Shown piece by piece: positions 36,413 to 47,036 of a DNA stretch of 64,000 bases. This DNA is from an uncultured Tateyamaria sp. GTDB taxonomy: Bacteria; Pseudomonadota; Alphaproteobacteria; Rhodobacterales; Rhodobacteraceae. The stretch covers positions 85,452 through 149,451 of the forward strand of contig NZ_CANNCF010000006.1 in NCBI RefSeq assembly GCF_947503045.1. The letters run 5' to 3'. A program made the position numbers and the translations under genes. Numbering within the stretch: position 1 is the first letter of the stretch; the number at the start of each line of letters is the position of its first letter. The notes beneath the pieces were generated by a model. It worked only from the letters and a program-made list of their open reading frames with translations. It searched no databases and was not told where the DNA came from.

Positions 36413-37312
36413 ATGCGACACGATCCAGACGACATTCCGGCGCTGACACGGGCGGGGTATTTCGCCACAAATGCCGTGGCGCGGGCCTGTATCGGGGCGG
36501 CGCTGGCCATGCCCTATCGCTGGCGCGTGCCGTTTCTGGGCTGGATCATGTCACGCTTGATTGGCCCTGCCGCCGGGTTCTTGGCCCGGGCCGAGGCCCA
36601 TGTCGCCTTTGCCATGCCCCACCTGCCCCATGCCGAACATCGCCGTATCGCGCGCGCCAGCCTCGACAATGCAGGCCGCACTCTGATCGAGAACTATTCG
36701 ACCCGCGATCTGCTGGCCCGCCAAAAGGACGCGCCGATTTCGGGCGGCGGTCTTGAACATCTCCAGGCCGCCGTGACCCGGGGCCAGCCGGTCATCCTGG
36801 TCACCGGCCATTTCGGCAATTACGAGGCTGTGCGCGCCACGCTGCTGGGTCAGGGCTTTGACGTGGGTGGACTTTACCGCGACATGTCGAACCCTTATTT
36901 CAATGCCCATTACGTGCGCACGATGTATGATCTGGGTGGCCCTGTCTTTGCCCAGGGGCGCAAAGGCACCGCCGGATTCGTGCGCCACCTCAAGGGCGGC
37001 GGGCAGTTGGTGCTGCTGTTCGATCAGCACGTCATAGACGCGCCGGTTCTGGAGTTTCTCGGCCACCCGGCGCACACCGCGATTTCGGCGGCAGAGCTGG
37101 CCTTGCGCTATGACGCCCTGCTGATCCCGTTTTTCGGCATTCGCGGCCCGGACGGCATGAGTTTCGACTGTGTCATGGAAGAGCCCATCCCACACTCCGA
37201 CCCGCTCACCATGACGCAGGCGATGAATGACAGCATCGGCGCGCGCATCCGCGCCCATCCGGGGCAATGGCTGTGGGTGGCGCGGCGCTGGCGGGCACCG
37301 CCGCAAGGCTAG
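36413..37312 (+). CDS. LpxL/HtrB-like lipid A acyltransferase family protein
   Basis: A 299-residue protein with an N-terminal hydrophobic segment and the HX4E catalytic motif of late lipid A acyltransferases (His133, Glu138 in HFGNYE). Further conserved parts are RTLIENY, RKGTAGFVRHLKGGGQLVLLFDQ and the C-terminal HPGQWLWVARRWR, matching HPEQWLWxHRRW. It would transfer an acyl chain from acyl-ACP to a lipid A precursor or related lipid at the inner membrane. The start follows 14 bp after the DMT gene. Confidence 0.88.
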   Translation: MRHDPDDIPALTRAGYFATNAVARACIGAALAMPYRWRVPFLGWIMSRLIGPAAGFLARAEAHVAFAMPHLPHAEHRRIARASLDNAGRTLIENYSTRDLLARQKDAPISGGGLEHLQAAVTRGQPVILVTGHFGNYEAVRATLLGQGFDVGGLYRDMSNPYFNAHYVRTMYDLGGPVFAQGRKGTAGFVRHLKGGGQLVLLFDQHVIDAPVLEFLGHPAHTAISAAELALRYDALLIPFFGIRGPDGMSFDCVMEEPIPHSDPLTMTQAMNDSIGARIRAHPGQWLWVARRWRAPPQG

Positions 37313-37379
37313 GGGCGATCACGCGCGCCTCTTCCGCCCGAGGCCACGGGCCTCAAAGCGTCAGTTCAAGTTTGAAATA

Positions 37380-38072
37380 TTAGCGAATCTGCGCCGCAGC
37401 AAGGATCGCGCCGTGCCGCCCTTCCTGCACCATCACCACAACCGGAATGTCACCGGGGGCCTGCGCGTCCAGCTCCAGATCGGTGACCCCGTCCCATTGC
37501 TGCAGGATTTTCCAATCCTGCGTGACATTGGCATAGGCCAGCGTGTGCCCTGCGTTTTCGCCGCGGGTGATGCGGGCCGTGCGCTCAGGCTGATAGCGCA
37601 CCATATGCACCAGCATCTCGGCATTGGGTTGCGTGCTTGTCGCCTTGATCGTGACCACATCACCGGATCGCACGGCGGTCAGCGTCACGGGAGAGGCTTT
37701 TGTCTGATGTTCGGAAATCGCCTTGGATAGGTCCATGGGCCGCGCACCGACAATGTCGGTGGTGCCGTTGATGATCATCTGCGGGGTGTAGACCGAGCGA
37801 CGCCCGGCCTCCATCGCGTATCCACGTTGACGGTCCGAATAGGACGGGTTCGCGAACTCGTCTTTCCAGCCGATGTAATCCCAGTAATCCACATGCAGCG
37901 CCAGCGCGATCACGTCATCCCGCTTGGCCAGCTCGTGCATCAGCTTGTCTGCCGGCGGACAGGACGAACAGCCCTGCGAGGTGAACAGTTCGACAACCAC
38001 CGGCGATTGCGCCGTGGCAGGGGCACTGAACGTGCCGAAGACGGCAAAGACCAGAGGGATCAGATATTTCAT
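37380..38072 (-). CDS. DUF1223 family secreted thioredoxin-like protein
   Basis: A 230-residue periplasmic protein with signal peptide (about 1-21) and a thioredoxin-like beginning VVVELFTSQGCSSCPPAD with Cys35 and Cys38. Other DUF1223 blocks are ALHVDYWDYIGWKDEFANPSYSDRQ and YTPQMIINGTTDIVG. Members resemble disulfide-handling folds; no enzyme activity is firmly assigned. It is transcribed toward the acyltransferase gene and divergent from acnA. Confidence 0.88.
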   Translation of the reverse strand: MKYLIPLVFAVFGTFSAPATAQSPVVVELFTSQGCSSCPPADKLMHELAKRDDVIALALHVDYWDYIGWKDEFANPSYSDRQRGYAMEAGRRSVYTPQMIINGTTDIVGARPMDLSKAISEHQTKASPVTLTAVRSGDVVTIKATSTQPNAEMLVHMVRYQPERTARITRGENAGHTLAYANVTQDWKILQQWDGVTDLELDAQAPGDIPVVVMVQEGRHGAILAAAQIR

Positions 38073-38321
38073 TGAGGCAGCCCGATTTGTGATTTGATCG
38101 TGTTTTGCGATACCCTACCCACATACGAAAGCCGCTCGTAATGCGCCAATCAATGTTTGTTGAGGATATGTGACAGCGCGATTTTGGACACAGCCTTCAT
38201 TTTCGGTACACCACGGTATACAAAAACGTCACAAGCGGCTCAATTCCAGTTGAACCAATGCCCCGCTTAAGGCATGAGGTGATCAAACTGCCCCCCGCCG
38301 CCGCAAGGAAAGGATTCCCCC

Positions 38322-41009
<2,688 letters not shown>

Positions 41010-41042
41010 TCCGGCCCCTCACGCGCCACATCAAAAGACCGG

Positions 41043-41068
41043 AAAAACCCGCCCCCGGCGGGTTTTTT
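41043..41068 (+). terminator. intrinsic terminator of acnA
   Basis: AAAACCCGCC and GGCGGGTTTT pair around a CCC loop and run into TTTTTT. It starts 34 bp after the acnA stop. Confidence 0.9.
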
Positions 41069-41276
41069 CATGCGAATCGCCTGAGCACAGCGCCCGATTC
41101 GCGCCATCATTCCGGGAAACAATCTTTGGGTGCCTGCGCGTTTTCTCGCGCCGAGCGAACAATTTTCGTGCATGGCGGGAAATGATTCTCGCTCCGGTTT
41201 TAAGTACACCAAAACATGGCAAAACTTGGACACCCCCCCTGTCCACATGGTAGGTTAAGTTTCTGTTAAGATTTGG

Positions 41277-42029
41277 ATGGGTTCCGTGAAACGTATAATT
41301 CTCTCTGCCGTCACTTTTGCCGTGATGGGCTCTGCCGCATCTGCTGCAACTTATGTCCTCGACTTCGATGCTGATCCGACCAACGCGGCCGAAGTCGCCA
41401 GTCTCGACAGCTCGGCCACACAAACCATTTCCAGCCCCCGCGACTTTACCGACAGCGGTGTGACCTGGCGCGTTGAATCAAGCGGTGGTGCGGGCGTTGG
41501 CCTGTTTGACACAACCTGCAGCTACGGCTTTGGCACTAATGGCTGTGCCGGTGATGCCGACCTCGAAGTGTTCAACCAGATGAATGCCGAAGGCGTGGCG
41601 GGCAACGTCCTGATCCAGCAGGAAGCCGGCAATCCCGGTCGCCCCGACGATGACGCCAACACCAGCTTTCTGACGCTGACCCTGCTGACCGACATCACGC
41701 TGGAATGGACAGGCGCATCCGCTCTGGATGACGGCTTTTACCTGTTCAACTTCGGCGCACAGCTGCTGGGCACCGTGGACAATGGCAATGGCAGCGCTTT
41801 TGATAACACAACCGGTTCGGTCGATTTCGCCTCGACCGCCCTGCTGACCCAGAACGACACGATCACCGTGTTCTTCCAGCGCAGCGCAACCGACACCCGT
41901 GGCGCATCGGGTGCTGTCGACAATTTCCGGTTCAACGTGGTGCCAGCCGTGCCTGTACCGGCAAGCCTGCCTTTGCTGGTGGGTGGATTTGGCCTGATGG
42001 CGTTCATGCACCGTCGCCGCAAAGCATAA
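41277..42029 (+). CDS. secreted protein with VPxPA-CTERM-type sorting signal
   Basis: A 250-residue protein with an N-terminal signal peptide (MKRIILSAVTFAVMGSAASA from the GTG at 41286, or ATG 41277). The mature part is Asp/Thr/Asn-rich and beta-rich, with two cysteines (DTTCSYGFGTNGCAGD). The C-terminus has the motif VPVPASLPLL, a hydrophobic helix and a basic end (MHRRRKA), the layout of exosortase-dependent VPLPA/PEP-CTERM proteins. Such proteins are cut and moved to the cell surface or matrix. The exosortase itself is not in the window. Confidence 0.85.
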   Translation: MGSVKRIILSAVTFAVMGSAASAATYVLDFDADPTNAAEVASLDSSATQTISSPRDFTDSGVTWRVESSGGAGVGLFDTTCSYGFGTNGCAGDADLEVFNQMNAEGVAGNVLIQQEAGNPGRPDDDANTSFLTLTLLTDITLEWTGASALDDGFYLFNFGAQLLGTVDNGNGSAFDNTTGSVDFASTALLTQNDTITVFFQRSATDTRGASGAVDNFRFNVVPAVPVPASLPLLVGGFGLMAFMHRRRKA

Positions 42030-42054
42030 GTTAAAGACTTTTCAGCACGCAGCG

Positions 42055-42085
42055 CGCCCGGACATGTGAATGTTCGGGCGTTATT
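42055..42085 (+). terminator. intrinsic terminator between convergent genes
   Basis: CGCCCGGACAT and ATGTTCGGGCG pair (one G-T wobble) around GTGA; the T-rich TTATTCTT that follows lies on the plus strand. It ends the sorted-protein gene and abuts the stop of ccmG. Confidence 0.75.
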
Positions 42086-42623
42086 CTTGCGCCTGCGCCT
42101 CTTGCAGCGCCGGGACAAAGCGCTGCTGGTAATCCGACCCCACCAGCGGGCCGATATAGCGGAACAGCACCGTCCCGTCGCGCCCCAGAATGAAGGTCTC
42201 GGGCGGGGCCGTCACACCCCAGTCGATGGCCGAGCGGCCCGCAGGGTCAAAGGCGACACCGACAAAGGGATTGCCGTCCTCGTCCAGATATTGTGTCGCC
42301 GCCCCTTCGGTGTCGCGGAAATTCACGCCGATGATCGGCACACCCTCGGCGGCCATCTCCAAGAGCTTCGGATGTTCGGCCCGGCAGGGCGGGCACCACG
42401 AGGCCCAGAAATTCACCAACGTCACCTCTCCGCTGGCCAGCATCTCAGGCGTGACACCCGGCAGATCGCCCAGCGTGTCGCTCGTTAGTTCAGGTGCCGG
42501 CCCACCCAGCCGGGTCGAGGGCAATTCATTGGGATTGTCGCGAAACATGCCCACGGCGGCCAGCGCCACGAACCCGGCAAAGATGCCGATGGGTGCCAGC
42601 ATCAGCGGCGAGACCTTAGCCAT
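42081..42623 (-). CDS. ccmG: cytochrome c maturation thioredoxin CcmG/DsbE
   Basis: A 180-residue membrane-anchored thioredoxin with an N-terminal helix (about 8-26) and the active site WCPPC at residues 76-80 in VNFWASWCPPC. GVNFRDTEG and GVTAPPETFILG (cis-Pro) are family features. It keeps apocytochrome c cysteines reduced in the periplasm for heme ligation. It is the last gene of the leftward ccmABCDG block; its ATG overlaps the end of ccmD by 8 bp. Confidence 0.95.
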   Translation of the reverse strand: MAKVSPLMLAPIGIFAGFVALAAVGMFRDNPNELPSTRLGGPAPELTSDTLGDLPGVTPEMLASGEVTLVNFWASWCPPCRAEHPKLLEMAAEGVPIIGVNFRDTEGAATQYLDEDGNPFVGVAFDPAGRSAIDWGVTAPPETFILGRDGTVLFRYIGPLVGSDYQQRFVPALQEAQAQE

Positions 42624-42774
42624 TGCGCCCTGCCCGTTTCTCGGCCTCGACCATTTGCGCCCGCACCCGCCGTCCGCGCCACAGGCTCAGGGCCACGATG
42701 CCCACCAACAGCGCAATCGACACCGCATAGGCCGACAGCACCGCATCCGCGTATTTTCCAAGATCAGGGATCAT
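42616..42774 (-). CDS. ccmD: heme exporter protein CcmD
   Basis: A 52-residue protein beginning MIPDLGKYADAVLSAYAVSI, with one membrane helix (about 12-32) and a basic cytoplasmic tail. Size, position between ccmC and ccmG, and the YADAVLSAY start all fit CcmD, which helps release holo-CcmE from the CcmABC complex. It overlaps ccmC by ATGA and ccmG by 8 bp. Confidence 0.92.
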   Translation of the reverse strand: MIPDLGKYADAVLSAYAVSIALLVGIVALSLWRGRRVRAQMVEAEKRAGRNG

Positions 42775-43523
42775 GCGCCCTCCACCTGAGCAGCTGCGCC
42801 CCGCCCCTCACGCGCGATCAGCGCACGGGTCCGGCGCACCCGGATCTCGGTGCCCGTGCGGTAAAACACAAGGGCCAGAAACAGCAGCACAAACCCCGCC
42901 ATGCAGACCAGCAGCGGGATGTAGAACACGTCCGCCACGTTCTCTTCCTTGTCCAAGGACAGCGATGCGCCCTGATGCAGCCCCTGATTCCAGAAGTTCA
43001 CCGCATAACGGCTCAGAACCGCAAAAACCGTGCCCACAAGGCACAGGATCGAGGTGAGATCAGCCGCCGTGTCCGGGTCCTCGATCGCCTCCCAAAGGGC
43101 GATATAGCCAAGGTAGAACAGGAACAGGATCAGGAACGAGGTCAGGCGCGGATCCCACGCCCACCACGTGCCCCACATCGGCTGGCCCCAGATCGCGCCG
43201 GTCACCAGCGCAATCAGCGTCATGACCACGCCCACGGGGGCGGCGGCCTTGGCCGCAAGGGCCGACACGTGATGGCGGCGAATGATCCAGATGAGTGAGA
43301 CCACCAGCATCATGAACCAGGCCTGGATCGCCATGAAGGCCGCAGGCACATGCAGGTAGATGATCTTGACGGTCGATCCCTGACGGAAGTCATCCGGGGT
43401 AAAGAAAAACCCCCAGATCAGCCCGACACCAAGGCACGCGGCGGCAAAGCCCCAGAGCCACGGCATGACCCGTTCGCTCAGACCCAAGAACTTGACCGGA
43501 TTGGCATATTCCCAAAGTGACAT
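42771..43523 (-). CDS. ccmC: heme exporter protein CcmC
   Basis: A 250-residue inner-membrane protein with six helices. The heme-handling tryptophan-rich motif WGTWWAWDPRLTS is intact, as are the flanking histidines (IYLHVPAAFMA and LHQGASLS). CcmC presents heme for attachment to CcmE. It ends in an ATGA overlap with ccmD and follows ccmB after 47 bp. Confidence 0.96.
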   Translation of the reverse strand: MSLWEYANPVKFLGLSERVMPWLWGFAAACLGVGLIWGFFFTPDDFRQGSTVKIIYLHVPAAFMAIQAWFMMLVVSLIWIIRRHHVSALAAKAAAPVGVVMTLIALVTGAIWGQPMWGTWWAWDPRLTSFLILFLFYLGYIALWEAIEDPDTAADLTSILCLVGTVFAVLSRYAVNFWNQGLHQGASLSLDKEENVADVFYIPLLVCMAGFVLLFLALVFYRTGTEIRVRRTRALIAREGRGAAAQVEGA

Positions 43524-43570
43524 GTCGACTATCTAAGGCCTAGGCCCGCCCTTCTCAATCCAAATCCCCG

Positions 43571-44227
43571 TTACCGCAAATTGACCCGCAACACTGCCCC
43601 CGCCGCAAAAGGCATGCAGGCCAGAACGCCTGCCGTGATCCCCGCCAGAAAGAGCAGCGGCGTCGCCGGATCCTGCCCTTCAGCCGCACGGCGCGCGGCC
43701 TCTGCTCCAAAGATCAGCGTCGGCACATAAAGCGGCAGAACCAGCAGCGACATGAGCAGCCCACCCCGCTTGATCCCCACAGTCAGGGCCGCCCCAAAGG
43801 CACCAATCATCGACAGCGCGGGCGTGCCAAGCGCAAGGCTCAGAACCAACACGCCATAGCCTTGTGGGGCGAGGTTCAGCAACACCCCCAGCACAGGGGC
43901 GGCCAATACCAGCGGCAGGCCCGTGGTCACCCAATGGGCCGCAGCCTTCACCGCGATCACACCTTCCAACGGCAAGGGCGAGGTCGCAAGCAGATCAAGC
44001 GCTCCGTCCTCCCAATCCACCGCCAGCAGCCGGTCCAGCGACAACAGACACGCCAGCAGCGCGCCCAGCCACAAAACCCCCGGCGCAATGCGGCCCAGCA
44101 GTTCCGACGACGGCCCCACCGAAAACGGCACCAGCACCACCACAATCAGGAAAAACGCGAGCCCGAGGCCAAAGCCACCCCCGGCGCGCAAGGCCAGCAC
44201 CAGATCACGAAGAAACAGCGCCCTCAC
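43571..44227 (-). CDS. ccmB: heme exporter protein CcmB
   Basis: A 218-residue membrane protein with six hydrophobic helices, the permease of the CcmAB ABC complex. [19 protein letters not shown] and [19 protein letters not shown] match the family. With CcmA it uses ATP to release heme-loaded CcmE from CcmC. Its start overlaps the ccmA stop by 4 bp. Confidence 0.94.
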   Translation of the reverse strand: MRALFLRDLVLALRAGGGFGLGLAFFLIVVVLVPFSVGPSSELLGRIAPGVLWLGALLACLLSLDRLLAVDWEDGALDLLATSPLPLEGVIAVKAAAHWVTTGLPLVLAAPVLGVLLNLAPQGYGVLVLSLALGTPALSMIGAFGAALTVGIKRGGLLMSLLVLPLYVPTLIFGAEAARRAAEGQDPATPLLFLAGITAGVLACMPFAAGAVLRVNLR

Positions 44228-44838
44228 AGGAACGCCTCATCCGTTGCCGCCATCGCATCCGCCGCCGCACGGTAGGGCGTCACGTCCAGCACATCCGCCT
44301 CAAGGCCCAGATCGATATGCGTGGCGATCAGCGCAGCACCACCGTGGCCCAGATGGGCGCGCACCGCGGCACCAAACTGCGCGACGGAGGCCGCATCCAG
44401 CGACACTGTCGGCTCATCCAGCACCCAAAGCGGGCGGCCCGTGACCACCAGCCGCGCCAGCCCCAACCGCCGCTTTTGCCCTGCCGACAACTGCCCGGCC
44501 CGGCGCTCCGCCAGCGGCTCCAGATCAAAAGCGCGCAAGGCCGCGTCAATCCCGCTCTGCCCGAACACCGCCGCCCAGAACCGCAGGTTCTCGGCGACAC
44601 TCAGCGCCGCCTTCAGCCCGTCCGCATGGGCGGCATAGGCCACACTGTCCTCGCCCACCTCAACGCGACCCGCCATCGGCAGCTGCAACCCGGCCACGGT
44701 GCGCAGCAGCGTCGTCTTGCCCGACCCGTTCGGGCCACGCAGCACCAGCGCACGACCCCGCGCAAGGCCAAAGGACAGGCCCGCCAGCAACGGGATGCCC
44801 CCTCGGCCCACGGCCAGATCAGTGACGCTCAATTCCAT
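44224..44838 (-). CDS. ccmA: heme exporter ATP-binding protein CcmA
   Basis: A 204-residue ABC ATPase from ATG 44838. Walker A is GPNGSGKT (35-42), the signature LSAGQ (117-121) and Walker B LWVLDEP. The short size and LRxxAGL pattern fit CcmA. The frame is open to 44883 but the added residues have no family support. A 117-bp spacer with a G+C hairpin separates it from the Mth938-like gene upstream. Confidence 0.94.
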   Translation of the reverse strand: MELSVTDLAVGRGGIPLLAGLSFGLARGRALVLRGPNGSGKTTLLRTVAGLQLPMAGRVEVGEDSVAYAAHADGLKAALSVAENLRFWAAVFGQSGIDAALRAFDLEPLAERRAGQLSAGQKRRLGLARLVVTGRPLWVLDEPTVSLDAASVAQFGAAVRAHLGHGGAALIATHIDLGLEADVLDVTPYRAAADAMAATDEAFL

Positions 44839-44906
44839 GACGATATCGCTACCGGAACATGACAGGGCACAAAAGCCCCCCATGCAACTTCACTTGGCCA
44901 AATAAA

Positions 44907-44950
44907 CTCCGGGGGGAGGCGCGCCAGCGCCGGGGGGCTGGCCCCCCTCG
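44907..44950. other. strong G+C hairpin between the Mth938-like gene and ccmA
   Basis: GGGGGGC (44932-44938) and GCCCCCC (44941-44947) form a near-perfect stem, next to GGCGC/GCGCC (44918-44931). No T-tract follows in the leftward direction. It may act as an attenuator or mRNA-stability element between the Sec and Ccm parts of the operon. I recall similar G+C hairpins in Roseobacter spacers, so it may be a dispersed repeat. Confidence 0.5.
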
Positions 44951-44955
44951 CCCTC

Positions 44956-45309
44956 TCAGACAGGCAGCATCGCCAGGGCAACGCGGCGCCCCTCGCTCAA
45001 AAGCACGTTGTAAGTGCGCGCAGCCGAGGGCGATGACATGACCTCAACCCCGATGCCCGCCCCGTCCAACTGATCACGCAAGTGGCCGGGTATATGGGCA
45101 ATCTCGGCGCCCGTGCCGACAAACAGCACATCAACCTTGCCCGCCAGCGCAAGCAAAGCCGCCCCGTCCTCATAACCACCCCAAGGCCCCGTACCCTCAG
45201 GGCCCGTCAGCACGCCGCCCTCGATTACCTCGCCGCCAATGCGGAAAAACCCCGGCCCATAGCCCTCGACCGGCTTGGCATCGGTATAGGTGATCTCATT
45301 CAGGCGCAT
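44956..45309 (-). CDS. Mth938-like domain protein
   Basis: A 117-residue protein from ATG 45309 (MRLNEITYTDAKPVEGYGPG). GGEVIEGGVL, DVLFVGTGAEIAHIP and ARTYNVLLSEGRRVALAMLP are the conserved blocks of the Mth938/DUF498 family. The human relative (NDUFAF3) takes part in respiratory complex I assembly, and bacterial members lie by sec genes. Here it follows the TauE/SafE-like gene after 4 bp. Biochemical role in bacteria is not settled. Confidence 0.88.
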   Translation of the reverse strand: MRLNEITYTDAKPVEGYGPGFFRIGGEVIEGGVLTGPEGTGPWGGYEDGAALLALAGKVDVLFVGTGAEIAHIPGHLRDQLDGAGIGVEVMSSPSAARTYNVLLSEGRRVALAMLPV

Positions 45310-45313
45310 GGCA

Positions 45314-46066
45314 TCAACTCCAGACAGGCAGGCCCACAATAGCCGCAGCCGCAATCACGATATAGGCCACCGCACGAAAAAGTCGCTCCGAGCGGGGATC
45401 AAACAGCCACGCGCCCAGCACATTGGCACACATATAAAGCGGCGCGCACAGCAACCCCACGGTGAGGGCCAGCGGATCAAGCAGATCAAAGCCGAGGAAC
45501 AAGACGATCATCAGCACATCAATGCCCAGAAGGTAGAGCAGGAAATTGGCGCGGATCACCGCAATGGCCTGTGCGCTGGCCATGTAGAACATGATGACCG
45601 GCGGCCCCGGCACACCGGCAATGCCACCCAGAAACCCGCCCATCGTGCCTATCCCGACCACACCACCGGGGCGCAGGCTGCCCGCACAGCGCCAGCCCGA
45701 CATCACCAGCACCAGCAGGATCATCACAGTGATCGACACCGACCAGCCAAAGATTTCCGGATCAAGCATCGACAGCCCCAACAGACCCAGCGGCAGACCC
45801 ACCGCCGCCCCCACCAGCAACAGCCCCGCCTCGCGCGGGGTGCCGTCGCGCCAGGCCGCGCGCAGGTTGGGCAATGGGCCCCAGAACTCGACCACGGTGA
45901 GAAAGGCAAGGGCCGCAAACGGGTCCAGCACGGAACTGGCCATCGGCATGATGATCAGGGCCGAGCCAAAGCCGGTGAACCCGCGCACCAGCCCCGCTGC
46001 AACAATAGCACCCACCAGCCACCAGACCCCCGGCAAGGCCAGGGCGGTGGCCAAAAGGTCAGGCAT
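45314..46066 (-). CDS. TauE/SafE family membrane transporter
   Basis: A 250-residue membrane protein with eight hydrophobic segments. GFTGFGSALIIMPMASSVLDP and GGFLGGIAGVPGPPVIMFYM are the two inverted TauE/SafE repeats. Members export sulfite, sulfoacetate or related anions. A substrate is not readable here. It overlaps secF by 8 bp and precedes the Mth938-like gene by 4 bp, so it is part of the sec operon. Confidence 0.88.
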   Translation of the reverse strand: MPDLLATALALPGVWWLVGAIVAAGLVRGFTGFGSALIIMPMASSVLDPFAALAFLTVVEFWGPLPNLRAAWRDGTPREAGLLLVGAAVGLPLGLLGLSMLDPEIFGWSVSITVMILLVLVMSGWRCAGSLRPGGVVGIGTMGGFLGGIAGVPGPPVIMFYMASAQAIAVIRANFLLYLLGIDVLMIVLFLGFDLLDPLALTVGLLCAPLYMCANVLGAWLFDPRSERLFRAVAYIVIAAAAIVGLPVWS

Positions 46067-47033
46067 CTATGTTGGCGTATTGGTTGCCCACATTGGGATC
46101 AGGCTTGTCCCAGTTGCGTTTGACACCCAGCCACAACAGGATGGTCGAGGCCACAAAGACCGACGAATAGGTCCCCACGATCACACCCCAGATCATCGCA
46201 AAGACAAAACCGCGAATGACGTCCCCGCCCAGCACATAAAGCGCAATGAGCGCGAGCAACGTGGTGACCGAGGTCATCAGGGTCCGGCTGAGAGTCTCGT
46301 TGATCGAGATGTTGAGAACTTCGTTCAAGGGCTTTTTCTTGTACTTGCGCAGGTTCTCCCGCACGCGGTCAAAGACGACAACCGTGTCGTTGAGACTGTA
46401 ACCGACAATCGTCAGCAAGGCTGCGATAATGGCCAGATCAAACTTGATCTGCAGTTCGGAAAACACCCCGATGGTCAGGATCACGTCATGGATCAGTGCC
46501 GCCACCGCCCCCAGCGCAAACTGCCATTCAAAGCGCAACCAGATGTAGATCAAAACCGCGCCAATGGCCAAAACCACGGCCAGCGCCGCCGTCTTGATCA
46601 ACTCGCCCGAGACTTTCGGGCCGACGGATTCCACCGCTGGAAAAGGCAGCACCATGCCGGGATCGGCGGCCTTGAGGGCAACGCCAATGTCTTGGATCAA
46701 CTGGCCCTGCACAGCCTCGTCGCCCTCCTGCGCCTCAATCCGGATCTGCGTGACATTCTGGTCGGCACGGAACGTGACGTCGAACACTTCGGTGATCGAA
46801 ATGTCACCCAGCTCCAGCGGCGCCAGCGCCTCGCGATAGACCCCGATATCCACGGGTTGCGTGCTTTCAGTACGGATCGTTGTCCCGCCCCGGAAATCGA
46901 TGCCGAAATTGAGGCCCTGAATGGCAAAAGAGGCAAAACCGATCACCACCATCAGCGCCGAAATCCCCAGCCACAGCTTCCAGCGGCTGAAAAAATCGAA
47001 TGAGGTATCTTGGCGGATCAGTTTCAAACGCAT
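46059..47033 (-). CDS. secF: protein translocase subunit SecF
   Basis: A 324-residue inner-membrane protein with six helices and a periplasmic domain after the first. GIDFRGGT, YIWLRFEWQFALGAVAALIHDV and GYSLNDTVVVFDRVRENL are SecF hallmarks. With SecD it uses the proton gradient to pull preproteins out of SecYEG. The ATG at 47033 follows the secD stop by one codon (a GTG at 47036 is also in frame). Confidence 0.97.
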   Translation of the reverse strand: MRLKLIRQDTSFDFFSRWKLWLGISALMVVIGFASFAIQGLNFGIDFRGGTTIRTESTQPVDIGVYREALAPLELGDISITEVFDVTFRADQNVTQIRIEAQEGDEAVQGQLIQDIGVALKAADPGMVLPFPAVESVGPKVSGELIKTAALAVVLAIGAVLIYIWLRFEWQFALGAVAALIHDVILTIGVFSELQIKFDLAIIAALLTIVGYSLNDTVVVFDRVRENLRKYKKKPLNEVLNISINETLSRTLMTSVTTLLALIALYVLGGDVIRGFVFAMIWGVIVGTYSSVFVASTILLWLGVKRNWDKPDPNVGNQYANIDA

Positions 47034-47036
47034 CAC

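Noticed and set aside
43864..47003. Several plus-strand frames across the ccm and sec genes
   Set aside because: All are antisense to well-supported ccmAB, TauE/SafE-like and secF genes and are rich in Arg, Gln and Pro as typical shadows.
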